Source: Amblyomma americanum (taxonomy: Eukaryota; Arthropoda; Arachnida; Ixodida; Ixodidae). Taken from it: a DNA stretch of 64,000 nucleotides. The stretch covers positions 150,597,311-150,661,310 of the forward strand of contig NC_135502.1 in the NCBI RefSeq assembly GCF_052857255.1, written 5' to 3'. The notes beneath the pieces are model-generated. The model saw only the letters and a list, made by a program, of their open reading frames with translations. It was not told the DNA's origin and did no database searches. Shown one piece after another: positions 32,160 through 43,949 of this stretch (position 1 is the stretch's first letter; every line of letters starts with the position of its first letter). Made by a program: the position numbers and the translations under genes.

Positions 32160-34230
32160 GTTTCGCTGACCTGAATCACATAGAGAATTGCAGAGCTTTT
32201 CTTTCTTTTTAGTGTCAGCTACTGTTTCTCTCGCGTTTACTCGACTTTTTTCGACACATCTCTGATAAAATTTCTGGCGTAACCATTTCGGTCAAGGTTC
32301 CTTCTAACCAGCGTCATTTCATTGCCAAGGCTTACCGGGTCGGATTGGATGATTTTGGCACGGCTGACTAGAGAACCAACCACTTAATGCTTGTAAGCGG
32401 TGTGGTGAACACATTAAAAATCCAGGTATCTTCCCGTGGGCATTGCTTTTCGGAAAATTCTGAAGGGCAAGCGATGCGTATCACGTTTGACAAATGCGTC
32501 TAATAACAGGATGCTACAGTTCGCCTCTTCTTCAAGTGTGAAATTTATGCAAAAGCAGTCATCAGTACACCTAGGGAAAATCTTTGGACGAGGTGGTGAA
32601 CGAGTTGAGGGCTTGCCCTCCAACGAGAGGTTGGCGGCAGTGACTGAGATTGACGCTCCCATGGCGATTCCCAATATCTGCTTGCATACTACACCATTGT
32701 ACATGAAATACTGTTGCATAAGCAGGATTGAACTGGTTCACTGATTTCGTTCACGTCAAACGGTGTGTGATCAGGAAGCGAGGGCTCGTCCTTAAAGAGC
32801 TCTTTGAAGGCGTCCATGGCAAGGTCGACCGGACCAGAACGCTTGTGAACAACGAACACACAACGAAGGACAGATGGCATTCATCTAGAGTGATATCCTT
32901 GATTTTTTAATAAACTCAGTCAAATTCTTGTGTCGCTAATTTTCGCACCAACGGAGCCATAATTTTGTTGAGAAAACCAGACGGAAAAATGGAGGCATGG
33001 CGCAATTTAGGGCTGGCCCTAGCGGAGTTCCATTTTTGTGAATCTTCGGCAAGCTGTATATTGCGGTAGCCAATTCATTATTACAGAGAAGGATTTGGTA
33101 CAGCTTTCTTAGGGAAGGCGGAAAACTACTGAACATTTTAGGCAGGAGTTTCTGCAGACTGCATTCTATTCTTGATGTAGGCTCCTTGAGGAGGTCGCAG
33201 TGTGTCGTCGCTCCACGAGCATCTCTCATTTTCAAGCGGCAAGCAGAGCCATAATGAGGCACAGTCACATTCCCTTTGTCTGCGGGGAGAAAGGCAACAT
33301 CCTCGTGGTTTCCCAATCACTCAAGAAAATTTCGCTCGGCATCGAAGAGGGTGTGCTCACGAGGTCGCTTCCGCATTCCTTAAGAACCCCGACCGCATTT
33401 TTTCTAGCATCTTTTTGTGCTGCTTGATCAAGCAGACTAAAGGCTCTTTCCACAGCACAAATCTTCATCTGTGTGTCAAGCGGTTTTCCTTAATTGCAAT
33501 TTAATCCCTGACTGAGCAATTTTTCCTCTGTAGCAATAATTGTGTACGAAGACAGGTTTCATCCTTGAAGCATGCTGCATTCGTCTGCTCCCTTCTTCTT
33601 GCAGGATAGTGCACAGCTTCGTTTTCTGAGAATTTTCGTGATTTTCTGTTGTCTGCACTAATTATTGGTTGGTAGTGATTTGCGGAAAAGGGAAGCATAG
33701 GGCATGAGGAACCCTAGCACCGCTTCGCAAAAAAAGACTCCTGTTGTAGGCGCTTCAAGGTACACTTACACTCAACGATGCGAGCTTGAGCTTCTGTTCT
33801 GCCTACATCACGACCTGGCGTGCGAAAGCAGTCTTCACAGTTCGATGAAGCTGTTGTAATCTTGTAATCCAGTTCTTGGCTTTGCACTCCAGGAGGAAGC
33901 GGAAGTGGGTGCTGAACACTGCTAGGCGTGCTTACATGCTTATGTCGCACCCGATTCCTCTGACAGCTTGTTGACCAAAATTATGGCGAATATTTGCGAA
34001 ATCTAAGGTTCGACAGAACACGGTCTGGTCAGGATGAAGGGTTGGTAACATGGAGATGGGGTTACTGATCAAATGAAAAGATTGAAAGGACATTTCGGGT
34101 CCCATACGGGGCCTTTGTTCACATTAAGACTGCTTCAGAAATAGGGGAGGCTATAGAAGCTTCGGCGTCCTTCATAATGTCATCCCATGAATATGATGAA
34201 GCGGGCCCTGAATTTGTTCAGCGTGTCAAC
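32160..34230 (-). mobile_element. Penelope-like element, copy 1
   Basis: Minus strand. From right to left: a terminal-repeat-like 5' region (34230-33930) that matches the 3' end of copy 2 (36.2-36.4 kb) and the 5' region of copy 2. Then an N-terminal segment (33714-33950: PLPPGVQSQELD ... CTLKRLQQESFFAKR). Then the RT in pieces: VAFLPADKGNVTVPHY and LATAIYSLPKIHKNGTPLGP at 32936-33316, DLAMDAFKELFKDEPSLPDH at 32750-32830, MGASISVTAANLSLE and RCTDDCFCINF with both Asp at about 32560-32660. After FRKAMPTGRYLDF the linker is readable to about 32280. The GIY-YIG end is missing. Frameshifts separate the blocks. A SINE abuts the truncated end. Confidence 0.85.
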
Positions 34231-36480
34231 TTCTAGTGAAATGACATATTCTTCTTTTTACTTTGTCACTCACCCAATTTTTATGTTACCAATACTTCAT
34301 ACTGAACCAGATTGTGTTCTTCGGACGTTATATTACGTAAATATTCGCCATAAATTTGGTCGACACGCACTAACAGAAATTAGGCACTACACAAGCATTT
34401 CCGCATGTCTAGCAGCAGCACTCAGCAACCACTTGCAATTCAGCCTGGAGTGAAAATCCAAAGACGTGACGCCAAGATCCCAGAAGCTTCGTCTACCTTT
34501 GAACACCGCCTTCGAACGCCATGTCATGATGAAGGCAAAACGACTGCTCATTCAAGCCAGCATCGATGTACGCAAGTGCACCTTGAACGGCGTACAACAC
34601 GATGTTTTCTTTGCGAAGCGGGAGCTTGAGTTCCACACTATGAAAATCCTGCGAGATGCAACACGCTGTCAACGAAGGAAAGAGCCGAACAACAGAAAAG
34701 AGGACGGTTCTCAGAAAAGGAAGCTGCGCACTTTGCTGGACAGCAAGCGAGCAAGACCAAAGGACCATCCGTCGACGTTAAAAACCTATCGTCAGAACCA
34801 ATAAGTGTTACGGAGTTTTGCCACCTTCTCAAATAAAGCCGTAGTACTGGCTTTTCTGCTCTAATGGATCAGCTCGCGCAATGTACGGCTTGCCGAAGAT
34901 TCGGAAAAATAGAATTCCGCTAAGGCAAATCTTAGATTTCTCCAGGTCTCTCCTTATCTGGGTGTCCAGATATCTCCACACAATTGTGGCTCCATTGCTG
35001 GGAAAAGCAGCGACGCACATTACCCACTCGCACGAATTTATTGCAAACTTTAAGGGTGTCGTTCTCAACGAAAGCGACGTACTCGTGTCAACCGACTTAT
35101 ATTTGTTTTTCACAAGTGTTCGGTTGACCTTGCCGTGGACACATGGAAACTGCTCTTCAAGGACATACTTGTGGCTTCCCTAACGCACACCGCTGGGCAT
35201 CAGCGAGATCAGCGAGGTGCTTCGCTTCTGTTTGGCAAATTCCTATTTACTTGCAATGGCGTGGCACACAAGCGTATTTTTGGGAACCGCAATGGGAGCA
35301 TCAATTTCAGTCATGGCTGCCAACCTGGCAATGAAATGTGTTCAACACGAAGTCCTCAACTCTGACACCACGTCAAAATGTTCCCTTAGAGATATTCACG
35401 ATTGCTTCTGCATTTTAAACGAGGTGCATCTTCAACGTTTTGTTCAACGTTTTATGACATGAATTCTATGGAGCAACCCAAAAATTACACCCTGAAAAAG
35501 GAGAGGAACGGTAGGATCTCGTTTTTGGACGTAGTCGTTAAACGTGATGCTTCGCTTCATCTTCAGCGCCTTCCGAAAATCAGCGCACACCGGAAGAAGC
35601 CTGGAGTTGAAATAAGGTAACCGTACGGCTCACGAGCGTTCAGCAGTTCCTTCGCCAGTCAAACATTCCAAAAACAACTGCTCCGACATGGCAAGCCTTG
35701 GCAATTAAATGACGCTGGTAACAAGGAACCTTGATCTGAACGGTTACCCCAGCAATTTTATCATTAAAGTGGCGAAATGAGTCAAGCACACGCGAGGAGC
35801 ACGACAGCTGACACCCCAAAAAAATAATACGCGCGGCAATTCCCTATGTTCCTCATGTCCGCGAAACCCTTTCTCGCATCTTCAGAAAACACTGAGTGCA
35901 CATCGCGCACGTTCCAACATGTAAGCTGCGAGCGGAACTTGTGAATGGGAAGAACACGCTACCACGTGTCAAGCTCCCCGTGTTGTCTACGGAATTCCTC
36001 GCAGCAACTGGCCCTGTCTTTACATCGCGGAAGCCGCAAACTTTCAGCATTGCTTAATGGATCACCCGGATGATGTAAGAAACAACCGCTCTTTAAGGAA
36101 TGCAATTGCAGAACATTTGTAGTCCATCAGCCACTACATAGGCTGGAATAAGACATCAGTCTTGGCAGCCAAAATAGACACTTCGCCGTGACTAAACTTG
36201 GAGTCTATAATCATCCAGACGGTGGACAACACGCTGAACAAGCATCGGGGCTCGCGTCGTCTTATCTACGCGAAAAGATTATGAAGGATGCAGAAGCCTC
36301 TACAGCCTTCTTTTTTGCGAAGCAGTCTTATTCTGAACAAGGGACCCGTATGGGACCCGAAACGCCGTTTTCTACATTTGAATTTGTCAATGCCCCAATC
36401 ATCATTTTATCAATAGTCAGGACACTGATTGCACCTCGAGGGAATGTTTGTTTGTGGAGTGGCCTTAAACCCTAATCTGT
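34225..36480 (+). mobile_element. Penelope-like element, copy 2
   Basis: Plus strand, starting head to head with copy 1. The 5' region 34230-34420 resembles the inverted 5' region of copy 1. N-terminal segment 34405-34804 (QPGVKIQRRDAKIPEASS, VRKCTLNGVQHDVFFAKREL). RT blocks: MYGLPKIRKNRIPLRQILDF at 34881, NFKGVVLNESDVLVSTDLY at about 35045, then FLGTAMGASISVMAANLAMK at 35277-35336. The catalytic block reads DIHDCFCIL where family members have YVDDCF, so one catalytic Asp is His. FLDVVVKRDASLHLQRLP follows. GIY-YIG endonuclease remains are readable in the other frames at 35.86-36.25 kb, ending in a Lys-His-Arg-Gly-Ser-type stretch. The region 36270-36370 is the terminal-repeat part also present inverted at 34080-34180. 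It cannot encode a working protein. Confidence 0.85.
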
Positions 36481-39095
36481 TCCTCGGGCGTGCGCGACCA
36501 TAGGTGGAAGGCAATGTCCGGCTGGTGATGAATTCGTCACACCTTTCATTTTGCCATTGTCATACACCATAATGAATACCTTCATGAGCCTCACTCATCG
36601 TCTTTGGTGCCTTTCTTCGTGCAGGAATGCCAAGGCTCAGACATTGCTTGCTCCAGAGGCAGTGGACTGCCATCTGGCCTCTTCAGTGACAGAAGAAAAG
36701 ACCTTCAGCGACGACATGAGAAAATCTCCCTTCTCAATGCGCCTTGCATTTGCGGCATGCCTACCTAAAGAATTTGCTTCAGAGATGGCTCGTGGGTGAG
36801 GAGCTGAGAAAATTAAAAGGTTAACTGCCTTCACGAGTAAGTCGAAGACTAATGGCAGAGGTTTCCTGTAAGAAAAGAAAAATTCTTAGCACTGCCCTGG
36901 AAGAGAATTAGCTTACAAGAAGGCAAAAATGGCCACCACAGCACTCAAAAGTGGAGTGCAAAAAATACAGAAGATTATCAAAACTGACTGCGCGAGGGAT
37001 TTTATTTCCTCCAATACCCCATAAACCTTCCGTGGAATATAGCCGAATGTTTAAGTGGAGATAAAACGCGTTAATGTGATTGCATATTATCTGAGTTATC
37101 ACTTTCAGAATGTGTGCAGTGGGCAGACATAGGATGTCCACAAGTAGCGCAAATATATGTGTAGGCTATTCTAAAGACAGAGGTGATTATTCCAAGTATA
37201 TTTTCACGAGGAAGACGCCATTAGCGCACCTAATACAGCGTATATGCAGGTCATAACTGAGGGTAATAATGTCGCGTGATAACTTTTATAAGATGAAAAA
37301 GATATCAATGAGGGCGGGGGATTTTGAGATAAAAAGCATATGTAGTGACCGGATATTTTAATAAATAGTTTGTCGGACCACAGGAACACAGCATATCATT
37401 TGGCAAGCACGATTCGAAACCAATTCAAGCGGGTTATCCTCTCTAGTTTTATGCAGATTATAGTAATCTCAATAAATCGGTGGAATCTTTAATGTACAAT
37501 ATGTAAGAAAACATAAAAACCTTTGTAAGAGTAAGTGTATTTTTTTCTAAGTTCTACTTCTTCTGACTGCCAACACAAGAAATCACAGCTTTGCAAGTTC
37601 CTAGCGATGATCATCCATATAATTAAAGGCGTCTAAAAGGGGGGCTCAATAAAGTTGTACTACGCCTCAGGATAATATTGTACGCAGGTGCACAAATACC
37701 GTAAGTTTTCCGAAACTTATTTTGTTGTTTTCGTGGAAGCTTGCTGAGTTATCTGTAGTGAAGATTTGAGTTCCCTTGTCTCTGCGCCTTTCCCTCTTGT
37801 CCCCTTTTCGCACTCTGACCTGTCGGCGCTCTTCCGTCGACCCCACTCACTCGGCCACTCCTTTACCTGGCGATGCGCGCGGTTACAGCCCGTGGGGCGG
37901 AGCTGCCTGACCCGCCGGAATGGCCGCGGCCATGCTACCGGTGCGCGTCGGAAACTGTAGGCACGAAGAACCATTGAAATTCGTCCGCTACTGACGCAAC
38001 GAGCGCTACATGAAGGATTTCGCGCTGATTCGGGCGAATGTAAAACACGGCTGGTCATCGCGAAACGCGGAAGCGGGAATTTTTAAAAATGTATGTAAAA
38101 TTATCGGCTCGAGTGTAAGATCTTATACGCCGCATGAACGCTCGGCGGCCTGTAGTCTACATATTGCAAGCATTATATAGCCAATCAGAAACACCCTTCC
38201 TAGGTACCTGTAACCTTCAGGATTGCTGCGAAGGAGCACTGACCTGGTTGTGAAAGGCCTGCCAATTTAGAGGCGGACATATTTTAGCATTACGCATTTT
38301 AATCTGTCTTATCTTTGATTTATCTATTTATATATTTTAATTTGTTAATAATAAACATTATTCGTCGTTATTATACATCAATAATTCAGTATTACATTGA
38401 AACAATTTCATTCTTAACATTTGTCTGTTTTGAGTAGCACTGCGCGAGTAGCACTGCACTCGGACAACATACAGCGACGATATACCAGAGCACAGACAAG
38501 ATAGCTAAAGCGTTGGCAGGCGCCGGTGGTGTCAGAAATTTGGGGAAAGAGAGAGAGGGGAAAGAGACTCTCAATTTTGCCGATTGGCTGCTGAGTTGCA
38601 TGGGAATAAAGTACGAGGAGAGCCCGAGTGGATTCGCCTCATCGAAAAGTACTGGCGCACGCTTTGTTTGTGAAATGGGAAGAAGCTGATGCGGTCGCTT
38701 GTCTGTTGCCTGGCAGCAACGAGGGTCAGAGAACTCGGAAATGATTGCACCTGTGTGGCAAACTGCGCTTGTTAATGAAGGTTCAAAATTAAAAGAGTGC
38801 GAAAGATGGGGCAAAAAGAGAAGACAAGACAAGCGCTTATTGACGGCTGGCGTAATTAATTTCAAGAAGCACAGGAAGATATATTGGTTCAAAAAGATGA
38901 AAAACAAGCAGTTTTAAGCAGGAATTGGTGCAGAACGCAGCATGAAAAAGAAAAAGGCACGAGCCCAGCCGGGCTGCTATTAGGGTCTCAAGAGAACGAT
39001 CGAAAACTGCAAAACCTACAAAAAAGCGCCAAAAAACGCCATAACAAGACTAAAAAGTTAGAAGAAAATCTATCACAAGTGTATAAGTCAGCTAA
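36481..39095. other. No recognisable gene
   Basis: Mostly AT-rich with a GC-rich patch at 37.77-38.0 kb. The first ~180 bases may be the end of Penelope copy 2. A 171-aa minus frame at 38392-38907 shows no motif. Nothing can be annotated with support. Confidence 0.45.
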
Positions 39096-39098
39096 AAT

Positions 39099-39479
39099 TT
39101 AGTAGCAAGACGCACGGATAAAATCTAATGATCTGGAATTGCGATTCCATTTCGAAACAAAAATGGGCGGTGGTGTGCTGACGCAATCTATTTCCTCCTT
39201 TATGGTCATGCATGATTCCCATATCTCTCTCCCGCGTTCGCTGGTTACGATATTAATTTGAGGACACACATTTAATTTAACAGAGGGATGCAACCCTCGA
39301 AATTGCGCGAAGTGCAAGGTTAGAACCTGTTGTCGAACCTCGTGAATTGGCGTGCTCTCGCAACCTGCCATTAATGCACATTTGGGTTCATGCAATGCAA
39401 AGCTGCCACACGGAAGTGGAATCTCATAAACTACATTTGGCTTCCTTGCCATAAATGGCTGCTGGCGCTTCTTGTGCAC
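39099..39479 (-). pseudogene. Penelope-type GIY-YIG endonuclease remnant
   Basis: 126-aa minus-strand frame. Readable blocks are ARKPNVVYEIPLPCGS at the start of the nuclease domain, a diverged middle (IHEVRQQVLTLHFAQFRG) and the tail EIWESCMTIKEEIDCVSTPP. In Penelope-like elements the domain starts with V.Y.IPC..C...YIG and ends with E...I....CVS.PS. The GIY-YIG catalytic pair itself is not preserved (FALHEPKCALMAGC in its place). An isolated 3' fragment of a third Penelope-like copy; RT not found. Confidence 0.7.
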
Positions 39480-39499
39480 GACCGTTTCGGTGGCTTTTA

Positions 39500-40720
39500 C
39501 AGGCAGCTGTTTCTATGGGTCTGCGCCGTGTTGTAGTGGTCGGTCAGGCCTGGGACGCAGCGGAGGGCGCTAAGAGTCTGGCTCTGAACAGGCCTCTATT
39601 GAAATCTGAGCATGGGAAAGTTTAAGGTTAGAACCTTATCCAGCGCGGTTAGCCTAGCAGTGCTATTCGAGGAACTAGTGGGTTTTAAATGGGATGCCGT
39701 AGGGCTTAGTGAAGTTAGGGGGACAGGTGAGAGTATTAAGTACTAAAGCGAGGGTACATACTGTGCTATCGCAGATTAGCGGATCGACGAGAACTAGGTG
39801 TGGGAGTTCTCTTCAAACAATATATAGCTGGCGACGTACAGAAGTTCTCCACGCCCATTACGCCCTCCACGCCCATTACGCCGTCAGTGGGCGTGGAGGC
39901 TAGTCCTCCAGTAGACAAGCCCGTGTCTCCCTCCTTTTCATCCTTCCCAACAATCACTGAAGAAGAAGAAGAGTTCTACAGTATAAACGAGGGGGTGGTA
40001 GCTATTGTAATTAAGTTCAATAGGAGTCCCTCGCTGAAGGCGGTGCAGGTCCACGCGACTACCGCAAGCCATGTTGACCAGATCGCTGAAAGCTACCATG
40101 AAGACGTGGATTCGGCCATGAAATAAGTAAAATCACAGTACACTGTAATGATGGGCGACTTCAATGCGAAGGTAGGCAAGAAGCAGCGTGGTTACCAAGC
40201 GGTAGGCGACTCTGGGATGGGTTCTAGGAATAACAGGGGAGACGTATTAGAAGAGTGCGCAGATAGAGATCTACGGGTCATCAATTCCTTGTTCCGCAAA
40301 CGAGAGAACAGATCAGGAAGTGGACGTGGAAGAGCCTGAACGTTTAGACCTAAAATGAAATGCTAAAATAAAAAAATGCAAAGTACGCGCTCAGCATGGC
40401 TTTGTGTAGGATGTGGAGCTCCTCGGAAAGGTGCGTTGTAGCGACCACAGAGTGTTAAGGTCTCGAATCAGCCTAGATTTGACGAGGAATTGACAAAAAC
40501 TAGTTAAGTGGGAGCGCATTAACGATTTAGCGGTAAGAAAGTTGAGGAATTGAGGACTTGCGCTGCAGACGAGATATACGGCTTTAACTGAGGAAGACAG
40601 CCTTGATGTTCAAACAATTAACAATAATGTGATTGCTATCATTCCGAAGTGCGGCTTATAAGTAGACTGTAGGATGGTTCGACAGGATACTGGCAAGCAA
40701 AAGAACATATCAAGAAATAT
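39500..40720 (+). pseudogene. RTE endonuclease fragment
   Basis: Plus strand, same RTE family as 16.6-19.45 and 56.1-59.0 kb. It starts in the 5' leader (GTCAGGCCTGGGACGCAGCGG, also at about 56132). The endonuclease is readable in several frames: YSINEGVVAIVIKFNR at about 39980, VMMGDFNAKVGKKQRGYQAV at 40145-40200, LLGKVRCSDHRVLRSRISLD at about 40420-40480. A 45-codon in-frame insertion lies between the AGN-VEE and YSIN positions (about 39840-39960), with a hairpin. Many stops. The C-terminal part continues at 41221 after an insertion. Confidence 0.85.
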
Positions 40721-40724
40721 TGTT

Positions 40725-41220
40725 CTCAAAAAAATTTTTAGAGCCATGAATAAATTACAAGTATCCATAAACCTCTGTAGATGGCTATCATGCAGTCTGT
40801 AGCTGATATTCTCTTTTTGCACCACACAATATAAGGCTCAATACTACCGGATGGTATTATTAGAAACTCTCACTAACACACTTTTTTATTTCCTTGATTT
40901 TTGACAACTGTTACTTTCGGCTGTACATGAATGTATCTGTAACCTTTTTCCTTAACAAAATCCCCTAAGTGTACTTGTGTTGTATTGCTCTATTGTATTG
41001 TTTAACTGCTGTAGTCGTGTTGTTTTTGATAGTGCGGGAATATGTTTGTGCCATTGTAACCGCGTAAGTGTTTTATGTAAAGAAAATGTGATTCTGCTGC
41101 TACAGGCTGTACACTATTGGAGGCTAAGGCCTCGTCAGGCTTCCGAGCCTTTAGCCTTACGCCACCCGCAGGAATTAATTGTATTACTTCCAGCAAATAA
41201 AGTTACTTACTTATCTTCTT
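40725..41220 (+). repeat. LINE 3' end inserted in the RTE copy
   Basis: Sequence absent from the other RTE copies at this point. It ends GCAAATAAAGTTACTTACTTA, i.e. an AATAAA followed by a TTAC tandem tail, as in CR1/L2-group LINEs. No coding part is readable, so it is a 5'-truncated 3' UTR. RTE sequence resumes at 41221. Confidence 0.6.
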
Positions 41221-41722
41221 TCTTACCTACAATCTCACGAGACGAAAGATAAAATTAAGGAATGACAAAGCACACGGACATCTAACACTGCAGAGGGAAT
41301 AGAACTCGCAGAAATATCGAAGGTAATAAATTAACGCTAGGTAGCCGCCATAAAGAATATAAATATGGAAAGAATCAAGCATTGCTATAGGGAAGGGAAT
41401 TAGCCTAAAAGCGGAGAAAAGGAAATTAAGCATAGGGGAAAACAAGATCTATGCGTTAAGAAACAAGGAAAGCAGTGCCATTAGCAATATCAATTAGCTG
41501 CCTAAAGTCTCCGAAGAGTTAAGGGTGATGGAGTGGATGCCGAGAAAAAGCAGGCGTGGCAACCGGCGGCAGAAAGTTAGGTGGGCAAATTGGATTAAGA
41601 AGTTTGCAGGGATACGGGGGGGGGGGGGGGGGGGCAGCTGGCGAAAGATACTGTTATTTGGAGATGCTTGGCAAAGGCCTTTGCCCTGCAATCGGCTTTC
41701 TCAGGATAATGATGATAGCCCA
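41221..41722 (+). pseudogene. RTE fragment, RT deleted
   Basis: Plus strand. The first 190 bases correspond to the charged linker before RT (N.ME.I...I..G..LK..KR). The sequence then jumps to the C-terminal end MEWMPRKSRRGNRRQKVRWA ... IKKFAG ... RPLPCNR (41528-41705), with the whole RT missing. A 16-base G-run interrupts it at 41617-41632. The expected GAT tail is reduced to 'GATAATGATGAT' at 41706-41717. Confidence 0.8.
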
Positions 41723-41729
41723 TGATTTA

Positions 41730-43480
41730 CGGGCTGTAGAGCGCGCCAAAACTTTTTGTGCCATACATGCAGCGCGAACGAGTGAAATGACTCGTTTGAG
41801 ATACGGCTGTGTGCGGCGGGCGGTTCAATGTTTTTGAAAAATTAAAGCATAAAAGCTTCTTTGATCATCCATGAGGAGGCGCTGAAAATATGAAAGCAAT
41901 TGATACGTGGAAGGTGGTCAACATTTTTGAACGAGGCCCGGTAGCCGCGGCTGCTGCGCCGATGCAGAAGGCTGGCACTGCTGCTTGCCAGGCCGATTGC
42001 CCAGCCTGTTCTTTTCTGCGCGAGCAAGGTCGCGTTCGCTCCAAGCTTCATCTCCATCAGCACCGCTAGTGATACGAGCGCTGCTAAAGGTGCTCCCCCG
42101 CTAGCGCAATACGCTCCAAAGAAAGAAAATAAAGAGAGTTATGTACAATGCCCGTGGAGGGCCCGGAAATTTGGTTGAGCACAGAATGTCCGAGCGAGGA
42201 CGCAAGCATTGTGTTCAGGCCTCGGGAGGGTGGACAAGGCTGATGGGCGGAGGCCGAAGAATGAAGAATGTGCAGCAGGAAGTATCAAAATGCGCGAGTG
42301 CGCAAAAGTTCCAGGTAAAAAGGGGTGGCACTGAGCGGGACTGAGGCAGATAGGGGGGCCACGGGAGGCAGAGCATGGACGACAACGTGGGAGCGGCTGG
42401 GCTGGCATTTGGCACGTGTGCAGAACTCCGCGACTGCTGCTGCTGAGGTGTCCAAGCTCACGAGTGCCGACGAAATATTCGGGACGTGTGGCATGAAATT
42501 GTAGAGTAGGGGACTACGAGGTTGTGCACTGGGCGAGAGGCTTCCCTGCAGGAATTGTGGAGGAGACGCTTGAAAGGGCCGGTGAACCAAACCGGGGAGA
42601 AACGGCGGTCCAGGAGGAGGCTGCTAGTTCGGGCTCTTGGCAAGAGACCGCCGCTGCATGCGCTGCACTAGCCGATCCTCGGGTGAGGGCTCATTGCGCG
42701 GAGGCGACGGTGGAGAGAGTGGTGTGGGGAGGAGTTCTGATGTAGGAGCTGGCGGAGAGAGAACCGAATCGGGTCAGTTCTGTAATTCGACCGGAGGTGG
42801 TGAGCCGAGTGGCGGCGCAGCTTTTGAGTAAAAAGAGGATCGCAGGAAGGTGGCGGAAGCTCCAAGCCAATGTACGCGGTCAGGGCCTTCTTGAATTCGG
42901 CGTTGATGTGTGGGCCTCGAGAAGGCGAATTAAGTTTTGCTAGGAGAATGGGTGGGAGATTGCGGCTTGCGTGCTGATAGCGAAGAGGCAGGCTGGACAT
43001 TAGGTTAAAGTGAAAGTGCGAAGCCAGTAGCGCTAGCCACAGAACGGAGCCCGTGCATAGAACGTAGGCGGGCTGACAGCCAAGGAAGAAAGGAGCGCTG
43101 AAAAGGCTGCAGGAACTCACCGGATATAGTTGGAGGCGCGTACTTGGCGGCCAGACAAAGCTGCCGAAAGCCTAGCGCGAACAGCGGACGTGCAGCGGGT
43201 GTGCAGTGGCAAGGCCAAGTGGAGGTAGAGGACGGGCGGGAGCGCAGAGCCGGTGGATGCGACGTTGCGTGTGTCCAAGCCATCGTCCGGAGACAGCAGA
43301 TGTTGGACGTGATCCACAATTATTGAAGGAGGCCCTGTAGCCGCGGCTGGTGAGCCGACGCCGACGCTCTCGTTGCGGTGGCAGCCATAACCGAAACAGA
43401 TGTGCAAGTGATAATCCCCTTCGTCCTAACTGGGGTAAGCAGCATGAGGCGATGTTTTTCCGCTGCACTTCCTACCAAAA
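41730..43480. other. GC-rich block with a spaced direct repeat
   Basis: About 1.75 kb of GC-rich DNA with overlapping Pro/Ser/Arg-rich frames (for example minus 42668-43120, 150 aa). These look like composition effects rather than protein. The minus-strand motif CAGCCGCGGCTAC.GGGCCTC.TTCAA.AAT occurs at about 41925-41965 and again at about 43315-43355, about 1.39 kb apart in the same orientation. It could be the terminal or leader repeat of an unclassified minus-strand element. I find no RT, transposase or gag motif in it. Confidence 0.5.
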
Positions 43481-43591
43481 AGAGAAAACCACGTACAAGT
43501 AAAAGAACTCAAGTAATACAGATTGTAAGACCACAAAAGCTGCTCTTTTTGAGCAACACCAATCCTGGGAAGTCGCCGCAGGAAAAATTCA

Positions 43592-43930
43592 TTGCCGGGA
43601 AAGACACCTCCACAATCGCCGGACAAACATAAAGCCAGTCACCTGCACATTGAGGACGTGGTTGAGTTTCCTCCTCTTCTACCGCGCCCAATTGTTGAGC
43701 CACCTCCCGTAGCGAGTAGAAAAGTGAACACTTCACGGCAGCCGCAGTATGCAACCAGGAACCACCCACGCGAAGGACCTATTCGCCCAAACTGCGACAG
43801 TTCCGGTTCACTACTGTACTCGCTTGTTGAAACTATCCGCGCTTTCCTTACACCACACTCCTCGCTGGTGGCGAAGGCCATCCTAACTGTCATTGATTTT
43901 ATTGCACCTCTTTTTGCACAGTGGCGGTAG
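43592..43930 (+). pseudogene. I-like LINE ORF1 end
   Basis: 112-aa plus-strand frame: Pro-rich (VVEFPPLLPRPIVEPPPVAS), then TIRAFLTPHSSLVAKAILTVIDFI. In I-group LINEs ORF1 ends with a short helix-rich segment before the ORF2 start. Position and hydrophobic end fit, and the zinc knuckles of ORF1 are absent. The call rests mainly on the ORF2 that follows. Confidence 0.5.
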
Positions 43931-43949
43931 CAGTCAATAGACCAGCTAC

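Noticed and set aside
34080..36480. Hammerhead ribozyme in the Penelope terminal repeats
   Set aside because: Expected from the literature for some Penelope-like elements, but I could not find a CUGAUGA core together with GAAA at the right spacing.
42668..43120. 150-aa Ser/Pro/His-rich frame on the minus strand
   Set aside because: GC-rich composition gives overlapping long frames on both strands here. No domain is seen.
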